Assembly: GCA_964057225.1 (NCBI GenBank)
Contig: OZ059895.1
Span: 13,144,001 to 13,208,000, forward strand
Direction: 5' to 3'
From: Auanema rhodensis
Taxonomy: Eukaryota; Nematoda; Chromadorea; Rhabditida; Rhabditidae
DNA: 64,000 nt
The translations under genes and the position numbers were made by a program. Under the pieces are notes generated by a model. That model was not told where the DNA came from and made no database searches. It was given only the letters and a program-made list of their open reading frames with translations. Shown here one piece after another: positions 43,178 to 55,676 of this stretch (positions are counted from its first letter, which is position 1; the number at the start of each line of letters is the position of its first letter).

Positions 43178-43210
43178 ATGGCGTACTTTCAACGTGGTAT
43201 GGTCGTAAGC
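43178..43210 (-). pseudogene. Body-deleted 5S
   Basis: Flank GAAAAAATC. Confidence 0.85.
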
Positions 43211-43620
43211 GAAAAAATCTGATATTCAATGATTTACATACTTATCCTCGTTATTGTTTTTTTTTCAATTTCATGTTAGTTATGTAATTTTCTACGTTAC
43301 ATCTAAATTCCTCGATGATATCAAATCTTATGAGCTCCAAATACAATAAATTAAAAAAGGTTTCACAGTTGTATAGTGTTAAAACAATGTTTGTTTCAAT
43401 AGGAAATAGATAGAAACAGTAAAGTTAAGATGAAGGTTCATAAACTACTGGTTTATATCTGTAATATAGAAATAAGATTGAAGATATTTTGATGCCTTGG
43501 GTTGAGCTATCTAAGTAAAACTGCTGGAAAATTAAAAACATTTGTTACTGAAGAGATAAAATTGAAAATCAGCTGCATGGCGTACTTTCAACGTGGTATG
43601 ATCGTTAAAAAAATTTGAAA

Positions 43621-43739
43621 AGCTTACGGCACCCGGGATTCCCAAGCCGTCTCCGATCCAAGTACTAACCGAGCCCAACGTTGCTTGACTTGCCAGATCG
43701 GACGGGATGGCGTACTTTCAACGTGGTATGGTCGTAAGC
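43621..43739 (-). rRNA. 5S rRNA gene, copy 41 (haplotype B)
   Basis: Partner of copy 47. Confidence 0.93.
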
Positions 43740-44105
43740 GAAAATACCTGATATTCAATGATTTACATACTTATCCTCGTTATTGTTTTTTTTCCAATTT
43801 CATGTTAGTTATGTAATTTTCTACGTTACATCTAAATCCCTCGATGATATCAAATCTTATGAGATCCAAATACAATAAATTAAAAAAGGTTTCACAGTTG
43901 TATAGTGTTTAAACAATGTTTGTTTCAATAGGAAATAGATAGAAACAGTAAAGTTAAGATGAAGGTTCATAAACTACTGGTTTATAACTGTAATATAGAA
44001 ATAAGATTGAAGATATTTTGATGCCTTGGGTTGAGCTATCTAAGTAAAACTGCTGGAAAATTAAAAACTTTTGTTACGGAAGAGATAAAATTGAAAATCA
44101 GCTGC

Positions 44106-44138
44106 ATGGCGTACTTTCAACGTGGTATGGTCGTAAGC
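44106..44138 (-). pseudogene. Body-deleted 5S
   Basis: Flank GAAAAAATC. Confidence 0.85.
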
Positions 44139-44548
44139 GAAAAAATCTGATATTCAATGATTTACATACTTATCCTCGTTATTGTTTTTTTTCCAATTTC
44201 ATGTTAGTTATGTAATTTTCTACGTTACATCTAAATTCCTCGATGATATCAAATCTTATGAGCTCCAAATACAATAAATTAAAAAAGGTTTCACAGATGT
44301 ATAGTGTTAAAACAATGTTTGTTTCAATAGGAAATAGATAGAAACAGTAAAGTTAAGATGAAGGTTCATAAACTACTGGTTTATAACTGTAATATAGAAA
44401 TAAGATTGAAGATATTTTGATGCCTTGGGTTGAGCTATCTAAGTAAAACTGCTGGAAAATTATAAACATTTGTTACGGAAGAGATAAAATTGAAAATCAG
44501 CTGCATTGAGTACTTTCAACGTGGTATGATCGTTAAAAAAATTTGAAA

Positions 44549-44667
44549 AGCTTACGGCAGGCGGGATTCCCAAGCCGTCTCCGATCCAAGTACTAACCGG
44601 GCCCAACGTTGCTTGACTTGCCAGATCGGACGGGATGGCGTACTTTCAACGTGGTATGGTCGTAAGC
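44549..44667 (-). rRNA. 5S rRNA gene, copy 42 (haplotype D)
   Basis: Helix IV CC variant, T7 intact. Partner of copy 48; both have the nearby spacer change AAATTATAAAC. Confidence 0.85.
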
Positions 44668-45033
44668 GAAAATACCTGATATTCAATGATTTACATACTT
44701 ATCCTCGTTATTGTTTTTTTTCCAATTTCATGTTAGTTATGTAATTTTCTACGTTACATCTAAATCCCTCGATGATATCAAATCTTATGAGATCCAAATA
44801 CAATAAATTAAAAAAGGTTTCACAGTTGTATAGTGTTTAAACAATGTTTGTTTCAATAGGAAATAGATAGAAACAGTAAAGTTAAGATGAAGGTTCATAA
44901 ACTACTGGTTTATAACTGTAATATAGAAATAAGATTGAAGATATTTTGATGCCTTGGGTTGAGCTATCTAAGTAAAACTGCTGGAAAATTAAAAACATTT
45001 GTTACGGAAGAGATAAAATTGAAAATCAGCTGC

Positions 45034-45066
45034 ATGGCGTACTTTCAACGTGGTATGGTCGTAAGC
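45034..45066 (-). pseudogene. Body-deleted 5S
   Basis: Flank GAAAATACC with class 1 spacers on both sides. Confidence 0.85.
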
Positions 45067-45476
45067 GAAAATACCTGATATTCAATGATTTACATACTTA
45101 TCCTCGTTATTGTTTTTTTTCCAATTTCATGTTAGTTATGTAATTTTCTACGTTACATCTAAATCCCTCGATGATATCAAATCTTATGAGATCCAAATAC
45201 AATAAATTAAAAAAGGTTTCACAGTTGTATAGTGTTTAAACAATGTTTGTTTCAATAGGAAATAGATAGAAACAGTAAAGTTAAGATGAAGGTTCATAAA
45301 CTACTGGTTTATAACTGTAATATAGAAATAAGATTGAAGATATTTTGATGCCTTGGGTTGAGCTATCTAAGTAAAACTGCTGGAAAATTATAAACATTTG
45401 TTACGGAAGAGATAAAATTGAAAATCAGCTGCATTGAGTACTTTCAACGTGGTATGATCGTTAAAAAAATTTGAAA

Positions 45477-45595
45477 AGCTTACGGCAGGCGGGATTCCCA
45501 AGCCGTCTCCGATCCAAGTACTAACCGGGCCCAACGTTGCTTGACTTGCCAGATCGGACGGGATGGCGTACTTTCAACGTGGTATGGTCGTAAGC
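45477..45595 (-). rRNA. 5S rRNA gene, copy 43 (haplotype D)
   Basis: Partner of copy 49. Confidence 0.85.
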
Positions 45596-45961
45596 GAAAA
45601 TACCTGATATTCAATGATTTACATACTTATCCTCGTTATTGTTTTTTTTCCAATTTCATGTTAGTTATGTAATTTTCTACGTTACATCTAAATCCCTCGA
45701 TGATATCAAATCTTATGAGATCCAAATACAATAAATTAAAAAAGGTTTCACAGTTGTATAGTGTTTAAACAATGTTTGTTTCAATAGGAAATAGATAGAA
45801 ACAGTAAAGTTAAGATGAAGGTTCATAAACTACTGGTTTATAACTGTAATATAGAAATAAGATTGAAGATATTTTGATGCCTTGGGTTGAGCTATCTAAG
45901 TAAAACTGCTGGAAAATTAAAAACATTTGTTACGGAAGAGATAAAATTGAAAATCAGCTGC

Positions 45962-45994
45962 ATGGCGTACTTTCAACGTGGTATGGTCGTAAGC
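45962..45994 (-). pseudogene. Body-deleted 5S
   Basis: Flank GAAAAAATC, then class 1 spacer. Confidence 0.85.
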
Positions 45995-46404
45995 GAAAAA
46001 ATCTGATATTCAATGATTTACATACTTATCCTCGTTATTGTTTTTTTTTCAATTTCATGTTAGTTATGTAATTTTCTACGTTACATCTAAATCCCTCGAT
46101 GATATCAAATCTTATGAGATCCAAATACAATAAATTAAAAAAGGTTTCACAGTTGTATAGTGTTTAAACAATGTTTGTTTCAATAGGAAATAGATAGAAA
46201 CAGTAAAGTTAAGATGAAGGTTCATAAACTACTGGTTTATAACTGTAATATAGAAATAAGATTGAAGATATTTTGATGCCTTGGGTTGAGCTATCTAAGT
46301 AAAACTGCTGGAAAATTAAAAACATTTGTTACGGAAGAGATAAAATTGAAAATCAGCTGCATTGAGTACTTTCAACGTGGTATGATCGTTAAAAAAATTT
46401 GAAA

Positions 46405-46523
46405 AGCTTACGGCAGGCGGGATTCCCAAGCCGTCTCCGATCCAAGTACTAACCGGGCCCAACGTTGCTTGACTTGCCAGATCGGACGGGATGGCGTACT
46501 TTCAACGTGGTATGGTCGTAAGC
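46405..46523 (-). rRNA. 5S rRNA gene, copy 44 (haplotype D)
   Basis: Partner of copy 50. Two body-deleted units follow before copy 45. Confidence 0.85.
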
Positions 46524-46889
46524 GAAAATACCTGATATTCAATGATTTACATACTTATCCTCGTTATTGTTTTTTTTCCAATTTCATGTTAGTTATGTAA
46601 TTTTCTACGTTACATCTAAATCCCTCGATGATATCAAATCTTATGAGATCCAAATACAATAAATTAAAAAAGGTTTCACAGTTGTATAGTGTTTAAACAA
46701 TGTTTGTTTCAATAGGAAATAGATAGAAACAGTAAAGTTAAGATGAAGGTTCATAAACTACTGGTTTATAACTGTAATATAGAAATAAGATTGAAAATAT
46801 TTTGATGCCTTGGGTTGAGCTATCTAAGTAAAACTGCTGGAAAATTAAAAACATTTGTTACGGAAGAGATAAAATTGAAAATCAGCTGC

Positions 46890-46922
46890 ATGGCGTACTT
46901 TCAACGTGGTATGGTCGTAAGC
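46890..46922 (-). pseudogene. Body-deleted 5S
   Basis: First of two consecutive deleted units. Confidence 0.85.
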
Positions 46923-47290
46923 GAAAAAATCTGATATTCAATGATTTACATACTTATCCTCGTTATTGTTTTTTTTTTCCAATTTCATGTTAGTTATGTA
47001 ATTTTCTACGTTACATCTAAATTCCTCGATGATATCAAATCTTATGAGCTCCAAATACAATAAATTAAAAAAGGTTTCACAGTTGTATAGTGTTAAAACA
47101 ATGTTTGTTTCAATAGGAAATAGATAGAAACAGTAAAGTTAAGATGAAGGTTCATAAACTACTGGTTTATAACTGTAATATAGAAATAAGATTGAAGATA
47201 TTTTGATGCCTTGGGTTGAGCTATCTAAGTAAAACTGCTGGAAAATTAAAAACATTTGTTACTGAAGAGATAAAATTGAAAATCAGCTGC

Positions 47291-47323
47291 ATGGCGTACT
47301 TTCAACGTGGTATGGTCGTAAGC
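47291..47323 (-). pseudogene. Body-deleted 5S
   Basis: Second of two, 401 bp after the first. Confidence 0.85.
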
Positions 47324-47733
47324 GAAAAAATCTGATATTCAATGATTTACATACTTATCCTCGTTATTGTTTTTTTTTCAATTTCATGTTAGTTATGTAA
47401 TTTTCTACGTTACATCTAAATTCCTCGATGATATCAAATCTTATGAGCTCCAAATACAATAAATTAAAAAAGGTTTCACAGTTGTATAGTGTTTAAACAA
47501 TGTTTGTTTCAATAGGAAATAGATAGAAGCAGTAAAGTTAAGATGAAGGTTCATAAACTACTGGTTTATAACTGTAATATAGAAATAAGATTGAAGATAT
47601 TTTGATGCCTTGGGTTGAGCTATCTAAGTAAAACTGCTGGAAAATTAAAAACATTTGTTACTGAAGAGATAAAATTGAAAATCAGCTGCATTGCGTACTT
47701 TCAACGTGGTATGATCGTTAAAAAAATTTGAAA

Positions 47734-47852
47734 AGCTTACGGCACCCGGGATTCCCAAGCCGTCTTCGATCCAAGTACTAACCGAGCCCAACGTTGCTTG
47801 ACTTGCCAGATCGGACGCGATGGCGTACTTTCAACGTGGTATGGTCGTAAGC
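47734..47852 (-). rRNA. 5S rRNA gene, copy 45 (haplotype C)
   Basis: Box C AUCGAAGAC, just inside the second 5,570-bp unit. Confidence 0.88.
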
Positions 47853-48262
47853 GAAAATACCTGATATTCAATGATTTACATACTTATCCTCGTTATTGTT
47901 TTTTTTCCAATTTCATGTTAGTTATGTAATTTTCTACGTTACATCTAAATTCCTCGATGATATCAAATCTTATGAGATCCAAATACAATAAATTAAAAAA
48001 GGTTTCACAGTTGTATAGTGTTAAAACAATGTTTGTTTCAATAGGAAATAGATAGAAACAGTAAAGTTAAGATGAAGGTTCATAAACTACTGGTTTATAA
48101 CTGTAATATAGAAATAAGATTGAAGATATTTTGATGCCTTGGGTTGAGCTATCTAAGTAAAACTGCTGGAAAATTAAAAATATTTGTTACGGAAGAGATA
48201 AAATTGAAAATCAGCTGCATTGAGTACTTTCAACGTGGTATGATCGTTAAATAAATTTGAAA

Positions 48263-48381
48263 AGCTTACGGCAGGCGGGATTCCCAAGCCGTCTCCGATC
48301 CAAGTACTAACCGGGTCCAACGTTGCTTGACTTGCCAGATCGGACGAGATGGCGTACTTTCAACGTGGTATGGTCGTAAGC
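48263..48381 (-). rRNA. 5S rRNA gene, copy 46 (haplotype E)
   Basis: Helix IV CC variant, broken T-run. Confidence 0.82.
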
Positions 48382-48747
48382 GAAAATACCTGATATTCAA
48401 TGATTTACATACTTATCCTCGTTATTGTTTTTTTTCCAATTTCATGTTAGTTATGTAATTTTCTACGTTACATCTAAATCCCTCGATGATATCAAATCTT
48501 ATGAGATCCAAATACAATAAATTAAAAAAGGTTTCACAGTTGTATAGTGTTTAAACAATGTTTGTTTCAATAGGAAATAGATAGAAACAGTAAAGTTAAG
48601 ATGAAGGTTCATAAACTACTGGTTTATAACTGTAATATAGAAATAAGATTGAAGATATTTTGATGCCTTGGGTTGAGCTATCTAAGTAAAACTGCTGGAA
48701 AATTAAAAACATTTGTTACGGAAGAGATAAAATTGAAAATCAGCTGC

Positions 48748-48780
48748 ATGGCGTACTTTCAACGTGGTATGGTCGTAAGC
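48748..48780 (-). pseudogene. Body-deleted 5S
   Basis: Partner of 43178 at +5,570. Confidence 0.85.
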
Positions 48781-49190
48781 GAAAAAATCTGATATTCAAT
48801 GATTTACATACTTATCCTCGTTATTGTTTTTTTTTCAATTTCATGTTAGTTATGTAATTTTCTACGTTACATCTAAATTCCTCGATGATATCAAATCTTA
48901 TGAGCTCCAAATACAATAAATTAAAAAAGGTTTCACAGTTGTATAGTGTTAAAACAATGTTTGTTTCAATAGGAAATAGATAGAAACAGTAAAGTTAAGA
49001 TGAAGGTTCATAAACTACTGGTTTATATCTGTAATATAGAAATAAGATTGAAGATATTTTGATGCCTTGGGTTGAGCTATCTAAGTAAAACTGCTGGAAA
49101 ATTAAAAACATTTGTTACTGAAGAGATAAAATTGAAAATCAGCTGCATGGCGTACTTTCAACGTGGTATGATCGTTAAAAAAATTTGAAA

Positions 49191-49309
49191 AGCTTACGGC
49201 ACCCGGGATTCCCAAGCCGTCTCCGATCCAAGTACTAACCGAGCCCAACGTTGCTTGACTTGCCAGATCGGACGGGATGGCGTACTTTCAACGTGGTATG
49301 GTCGTAAGC
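49191..49309 (-). rRNA. 5S rRNA gene, copy 47 (haplotype B)
   Basis: GUUGGGCUCGG, intact terminators. Confidence 0.93.
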
Positions 49310-49675
49310 GAAAATACCTGATATTCAATGATTTACATACTTATCCTCGTTATTGTTTTTTTTCCAATTTCATGTTAGTTATGTAATTTTCTACGTTACA
49401 TCTAAATCCCTCGATGATATCAAATCTTATGAGATCCAAATACAATAAATTAAAAAAGGTTTCACAGTTGTATAGTGTTTAAACAATGTTTGTTTCAATA
49501 GGAAATAGATAGAAACAGTAAAGTTAAGATGAAGGTTCATAAACTACTGGTTTATAACTGTAATATAGAAATAAGATTGAAGATATTTTGATGCCTTGGG
49601 TTGAGCTATCTAAGTAAAACTGCTGGAAAATTAAAAACTTTTGTTACGGAAGAGATAAAATTGAAAATCAGCTGC

Positions 49676-49708
49676 ATGGCGTACTTTCAACGTGGTATGG
49701 TCGTAAGC
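49676..49708 (-). pseudogene. Body-deleted 5S
   Basis: Partner of 44106 at +5,570. Confidence 0.85.
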
Positions 49709-50118
49709 GAAAAAATCTGATATTCAATGATTTACATACTTATCCTCGTTATTGTTTTTTTTCCAATTTCATGTTAGTTATGTAATTTTCTACGTTACAT
49801 CTAAATTCCTCGATGATATCAAATCTTATGAGCTCCAAATACAATAAATTAAAAAAGGTTTCACAGATGTATAGTGTTAAAACAATGTTTGTTTCAATAG
49901 GAAATAGATAGAAACAGTAAAGTTAAGATGAAGGTTCATAAACTACTGGTTTATAACTGTAATATAGAAATAAGATTGAAGATATTTTGATGCCTTGGGT
50001 TGAGCTATCTAAGTAAAACTGCTGGAAAATTATAAACATTTGTTACGGAAGAGATAAAATTGAAAATCAGCTGCATTGAGTACTTTCAACGTGGTATGAT
50101 CGTTAAAAAAATTTGAAA

Positions 50119-50237
50119 AGCTTACGGCAGGCGGGATTCCCAAGCCGTCTCCGATCCAAGTACTAACCGGGCCCAACGTTGCTTGACTTGCCAGATCGGA
50201 CGGGATGGCGTACTTTCAACGTGGTATGGTCGTAAGC
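50119..50237 (-). rRNA. 5S rRNA gene, copy 48 (haplotype D)
   Basis: Helix IV CC variant. Confidence 0.85.
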
Positions 50238-50603
50238 GAAAATACCTGATATTCAATGATTTACATACTTATCCTCGTTATTGTTTTTTTTCCAATTTCA
50301 TGTTAGTTATGTAATTTTCTACGTTACATCTAAATCCCTCGATGATATCAAATCTTATGAGATCCAAATACAATAAATTAAAAAAGGTTTCACAGTTGTA
50401 TAGTGTTTAAACAATGTTTGTTTCAATAGGAAATAGATAGAAACAGTAAAGTTAAGATGAAGGTTCATAAACTACTGGTTTATAACTGTAATATAGAAAT
50501 AAGATTGAAGATATTTTGATGCCTTGGGTTGAGCTATCTAAGTAAAACTGCTGGAAAATTAAAAACATTTGTTACGGAAGAGATAAAATTGAAAATCAGC
50601 TGC

Positions 50604-50636
50604 ATGGCGTACTTTCAACGTGGTATGGTCGTAAGC
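50604..50636 (-). pseudogene. Body-deleted 5S
   Basis: Partner of 45034 at +5,570; flank GAAAATACC. Confidence 0.85.
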
Positions 50637-51046
50637 GAAAATACCTGATATTCAATGATTTACATACTTATCCTCGTTATTGTTTTTTTTCCAATTTCAT
50701 GTTAGTTATGTAATTTTCTACGTTACATCTAAATCCCTCGATGATATCAAATCTTATGAGATCCAAATACAATAAATTAAAAAAGGTTTCACAGTTGTAT
50801 AGTGTTTAAACAATGTTTGTTTCAATAGGAAATAGATAGAAACAGTAAAGTTAAGATGAAGGTTCATAAACTACTGGTTTATAACTGTAATATAGAAATA
50901 AGATTGAAGATATTTTGATGCCTTGGGTTGAGCTATCTAAGTAAAACTGCTGGAAAATTATAAACATTTGTTACGGAAGAGATAAAATTGAAAATCAGCT
51001 GCATTGAGTACTTTCAACGTGGTATGATCGTTAAAAAAATTTGAAA

Positions 51047-51165
51047 AGCTTACGGCAGGCGGGATTCCCAAGCCGTCTCCGATCCAAGTACTAACCGGGC
51101 CCAACGTTGCTTGACTTGCCAGATCGGACGGGATGGCGTACTTTCAACGTGGTATGGTCGTAAGC
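51047..51165 (-). rRNA. 5S rRNA gene, copy 49 (haplotype D)
   Basis: Helix IV CC variant. Confidence 0.85.
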
Positions 51166-51531
51166 GAAAATACCTGATATTCAATGATTTACATACTTAT
51201 CCTCGTTATTGTTTTTTTTCCAATTTCATGTTAGTTATGTAATTTTCTACGTTACATCTAAATCCCTCGATGATATCAAATCTTATGAGATCCAAATACA
51301 ATAAATTAAAAAAGGTTTCACAGTTGTATAGTGTTTAAACAATGTTTGTTTCAATAGGAAATAGATAGAAACAGTAAAGTTAAGATGAAGGTTCATAAAC
51401 TACTGGTTTATAACTGTAATATAGAAATAAGATTGAAGATATTTTGATGCCTTGGGTTGAGCTATCTAAGTAAAACTGCTGGAAAATTAAAAACATTTGT
51501 TACGGAAGAGATAAAATTGAAAATCAGCTGC

Positions 51532-51564
51532 ATGGCGTACTTTCAACGTGGTATGGTCGTAAGC
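51532..51564 (-). pseudogene. Body-deleted 5S
   Basis: Partner of 45962 at +5,570. Confidence 0.85.
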
Positions 51565-51974
51565 GAAAAAATCTGATATTCAATGATTTACATACTTATC
51601 CTCGTTATTGTTTTTTTTTCAATTTCATGTTAGTTATGTAATTTTCTACGTTACATCTAAATCCCTCGATGATATCAAATCTTATGAGATCCAAATACAA
51701 TAAATTAAAAAAGGTTTCACAGTTGTATAGTGTTTAAACAATGTTTGTTTCAATAGGAAATAGATAGAAACAGTAAAGTTAAGATGAAGGTTCATAAACT
51801 ACTGGTTTATAACTGTAATATAGAAATAAGATTGAAGATATTTTGATGCCTTGGGTTGAGCTATCTAAGTAAAACTGCTGGAAAATTAAAAACATTTGTT
51901 ACGGAAGAGATAAAATTGAAAATCAGCTGCATTGAGTACTTTCAACGTGGTATGATCGTTAAAAAAATTTGAAA

Positions 51975-52093
51975 AGCTTACGGCAGGCGGGATTCCCAAG
52001 CCGTCTCCGATCCAAGTACTAACCGGGCCCAACGTTGCTTGACTTGCCAGATCGGACGGGATGGCGTACTTTCAACGTGGTATGGTCGTAAGC
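51975..52093 (-). rRNA. 5S rRNA gene, copy 50 (haplotype D)
   Basis: Helix IV CC variant. Two body-deleted units follow. Confidence 0.85.
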
Positions 52094-52459
52094 GAAAATA
52101 CCTGATATTCAATGATTTACATACTTATCCTCGTTATTGTTTTTTTTCCAATTTCATGTTAGTTATGTAATTTTCTACGTTACATCTAAATCCCTCGATG
52201 ATATCAAATCTTATGAGATCCAAATACAATAAATTAAAAAAGGTTTCACAGTTGTATAGTGTTTAAACAATGTTTGTTTCAATAGGAAATAGATAGAAAC
52301 AGTAAAGTTAAGATGAAGGTTCATAAACTACTGGTTTATAACTGTAATATAGAAATAAGATTGAAAATATTTTGATGCCTTGGGTTGAGCTATCTAAGTA
52401 AAACTGCTGGAAAATTAAAAACATTTGTTACGGAAGAGATAAAATTGAAAATCAGCTGC

Positions 52460-52492
52460 ATGGCGTACTTTCAACGTGGTATGGTCGTAAGC
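52460..52492 (-). pseudogene. Body-deleted 5S
   Basis: Partner of 46890 at +5,570. Confidence 0.85.
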
Positions 52493-52860
52493 GAAAAAAT
52501 CTGATATTCAATGATTTACATACTTATCCTCGTTATTGTTTTTTTTTTCCAATTTCATGTTAGTTATGTAATTTTCTACGTTACATCTAAATTCCTCGAT
52601 GATATCAAATCTTATGAGCTCCAAATACAATAAATTAAAAAAGGTTTCACAGTTGTATAGTGTTAAAACAATGTTTGTTTCAATAGGAAATAGATAGAAA
52701 CAGTAAAGTTAAGATGAAGGTTCATAAACTACTGGTTTATAACTGTAATATAGAAATAAGATTGAAGATATTTTGATGCCTTGGGTTGAGCTATCTAAGT
52801 AAAACTGCTGGAAAATTAAAAACATTTGTTACTGAAGAGATAAAATTGAAAATCAGCTGC

Positions 52861-52893
52861 ATGGCGTACTTTCAACGTGGTATGGTCGTAAGC
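52861..52893 (-). pseudogene. Body-deleted 5S
   Basis: Partner of 47291 at +5,570. Confidence 0.85.
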
Positions 52894-53303
52894 GAAAAAA
52901 TCTGATATTCAATGATTTACATACTTATCCTCGTTATTGTTTTTTTTTCAATTTCATGTTAGTTATGTAATTTTCTACGTTACATCTAAATTCCTCGATG
53001 ATATCAAATCTTATGAGCTCCAAATACAATAAATTAAAAAAGGTTTCACAGTTGTATAGTGTTTAAACAATGTTTGTTTCAATAGGAAATAGATAGAAAC
53101 AGTAAAGTTAAGATGAAGGTTCATAAACTACTGGTTTATAACTGTAATATAGAAATAAGATTGAAGATATTTTGATGCCTTGGGTTGAGCTATCTAAGTA
53201 AAACTGCTGGAAAATTAAAAACATTTGTTACGGAAGAGATAAAATTGAAAATCAGCTGCATTGCGTACTTTCAACGTGGTATGATCGTTAAAAAAATTTG
53301 AAA

Positions 53304-53422
53304 AGCTTACGGCACCCGGGATTCCCAAGCCGTCTCCGATCCAAGTACTAACCGGGCCCAACGTTGCTTGACTTGCCAGATCGGACGAGATGGCGTACTT
53401 TCAACGTGGTATGGTCGTAAGC
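53304..53422 (-). rRNA. 5S rRNA gene, copy 51 (haplotype A2)
   Basis: Consensus with CCAUCUCGUC. It marks the end of the 5,570-bp duplication, because copy 45 at the same offset is type C. Confidence 0.95.
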
Positions 53423-53787
53423 GAAAATACCTGATATTCAATGATTTACATACTTATCCTCGTTATTGTTTTTTTCCAATTTCATGTTAGTTATGTAATT
53501 TTCTACGTTACATCTAAATCCCTCGATGATATCAAATCTTATGAGATCCAAATACAATAAATTAAAAAAGGTTTCACAGTTGTATAGTGTTTAAACAATG
53601 TTTGTTTCAATAGGAAATAGATAGAAACAGTAAAGTTAAGATGAAGGTTCATAAACTACTGGTTTATAACTGTAATATAGAAATAAGATTGAAGATATTT
53701 TGATGCCTTGGGTTGAGCTATCTAAGTAAAACTGCTGGAAAATTAAAAACATTTGTTACGGAAGAGATAAAATTGAAAATCAGCTGC

Positions 53788-53820
53788 ATGGCGTACTTTC
53801 AACGTGGTATGGTCGTAAGC
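53788..53820 (-). pseudogene. Body-deleted 5S
   Basis: Flank GAAAAAATC. Confidence 0.85.
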
Positions 53821-54230
53821 GAAAAAATCTGATATTCAATGATTTACATACTTATCCTCGTTATTGTTTTTTTTTCAATTTCATGTTAGTTATGTAATTT
53901 TCTACGTTACATCTAAATTCCTCGATGATATCAAATCTTATCAGCTCCAAATACAATAAATTAAAAAAGGTTTCACAGTTGTATAGTGTTAAAACAATGT
54001 TTGTTTCAATAGGAAATAGATAGAAACAGTAAAGTTAAGATGAAGGTTCATAAACTACTGGTTTATAACTGTAATATAGAAATAAGATTGAAGATATTTT
54101 GATGCCTTGGGTTGAGCTATCTAAGTAAAACTGCTGGAAAATTAAAAACATTTGTTACTGAAGAGATAAAATTGAAAATCAGCTGCATGGCGTACTTTCA
54201 ACGTGGTATGATCGTTAAAAAAATTTGAAA

Positions 54231-54349
54231 AGCTTACGGCAGGCGGGATTCCCAAGCCGTCTCCGATCCAAGTACTAACCGGGCCCAACGTTGCTTGACT
54301 TGCCAGATCGGACGGGATGGCGTACTTTCAACGTGGTATGGTCGTAAGC
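54231..54349 (-). rRNA. 5S rRNA gene, copy 52 (haplotype D)
   Basis: Helix IV CC variant with the GAAAAAATC upstream flank typical of body-deleted units. Confidence 0.85.
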
Positions 54350-54759
54350 GAAAAAATCTGATATTCAATGATTTACATACTTATCCTCGTTATTGTTTTT
54401 TTTTCAATTTCATGTTAGTTATGTAATTTTCTACGTTACATCTAAATCCCTCGATGATATCAAATCTTATGAGATCCAAATACATTAAATTAAAAAAGGT
54501 TTCACAGTTGTATAGTGTTTAAACAATGTTTGTTTCAATAGGAAATAGATAGAAACAGTAAAGTTAAGATGAAGGTCCATAAACTACTGGTTTATAACTG
54601 TAATATAGAAATAAGATTGAAGATATTTTGATGCCTTGGGTTGAGCTATCTAAGTAAAACTGCTGGAAAATTATAAACATTTGTTACGGAAGAGATAAAA
54701 TTGAAAATCAGCTGCATTGAGTACTTTCAACGTGGTATGATCGTTAAAAAAATTTGAAA

Positions 54760-54878
54760 AGCTTACGGCAGGCGGGATTCCCAAGCCGTCTCCGATCCAA
54801 GTACTAACCGGGCCCAACGTTGCTTGACTTGCCAGATCGGACGGGATGGCGTACTTTCAACGTGGTATGGTCGTAAGC
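54760..54878 (-). rRNA. 5S rRNA gene, copy 53 (haplotype D)
   Basis: Last CC-tail copy in the window; all later copies have the normal tail. Confidence 0.85.
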
Positions 54879-55244
54879 GAAAATACCTGATATTCAATGA
54901 TTTACATACTTATCCTCGTTATTGTTTTTTTTCCAATTTCATGTTAGTTATGTAATTTTCTACGTTACATCTAAATCCCTCGATGATATCAAATCTTATG
55001 AGATCCAAATACAATAAATTAAAAAAGGTTTCACAGTTGTATAGTGTTTAAACAATGTTTGTTTCAATAGGAAATAGATAGAAACAGTAAAGTTAAGATG
55101 AAGGTTCATAAACTACTGGTTTATAACTGTAATATAGAAATAAGATTGAAGATATTTTGATGCCTTGGGTTGAGCTATCTAAGTAAAACTGCTGGAAAAT
55201 TAAAAACATTTGTTACGGAAGAGATAAAATTGAAAATCAGCTGC

Positions 55245-55277
55245 ATGGCGTACTTTCAACGTGGTATGGTCGTAAGC
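55245..55277 (-). pseudogene. Body-deleted 5S
   Basis: Flank GAAAAAATC. Confidence 0.85.
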
Positions 55278-55643
55278 GAAAAAATCTGATATTCAATGAT
55301 TTACATACTTATCCTCGTTATTGTTTTTTTTCCAATTTCATGTTAGTTATGTAATTTTCTACGTTACATCTAAATTCCTCGATGATATCAAATCTTATGA
55401 GCTCCAAATACAATAAATTAAAAAAGGTTTCACAGTTGTATAGTGTTTAAACAATGTTTGTTTCAATAGAAAATAGATAGAAACAGTAAAGTTAAGATGA
55501 AGGTTCATAAACTACTGGTTTATAACTGTAGTATAGAAATAAGATTGAAGATATTTTGATGCCTTGGGTTGAGCTATCTAAGTAAAACTGCTGGAAAATT
55601 AAAAACATTTGTTACGGAAGAGATAAAATTGAAAATCAGCTGC

Positions 55644-55676
55644 ATTGCGTACTTTCAACGTGGTATGGTCGTAAGC
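55644..55676 (-). pseudogene. Body-deleted 5S, ATTGCG variant
   Basis: The head keeps ATTGCG from the echo instead of ATGGCG, so its crossover lay further into the head. Flank GAAAATACC. Confidence 0.85.

Larger units (their letters stand above)
41950..53085. repeat. 5,570-bp tandem segmental duplication of the 5S array
   Basis: Unit 1 about 41,950-47,515, unit 2 about 47,520-53,085. Six complete and six body-deleted 5S units keep the same order and offset. Shared private markers include AGAAGCAGT (41956/47526), AAATTATAAAC near 44,460/50,030 and TTGAAAATATTTT near 46,790/52,360. A T10 run is shared near 46,970/52,540. Beyond the edges the copies differ, for example GAGATCC against GAGCTCC near 41,873/47,443. 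Confidence 0.85.
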
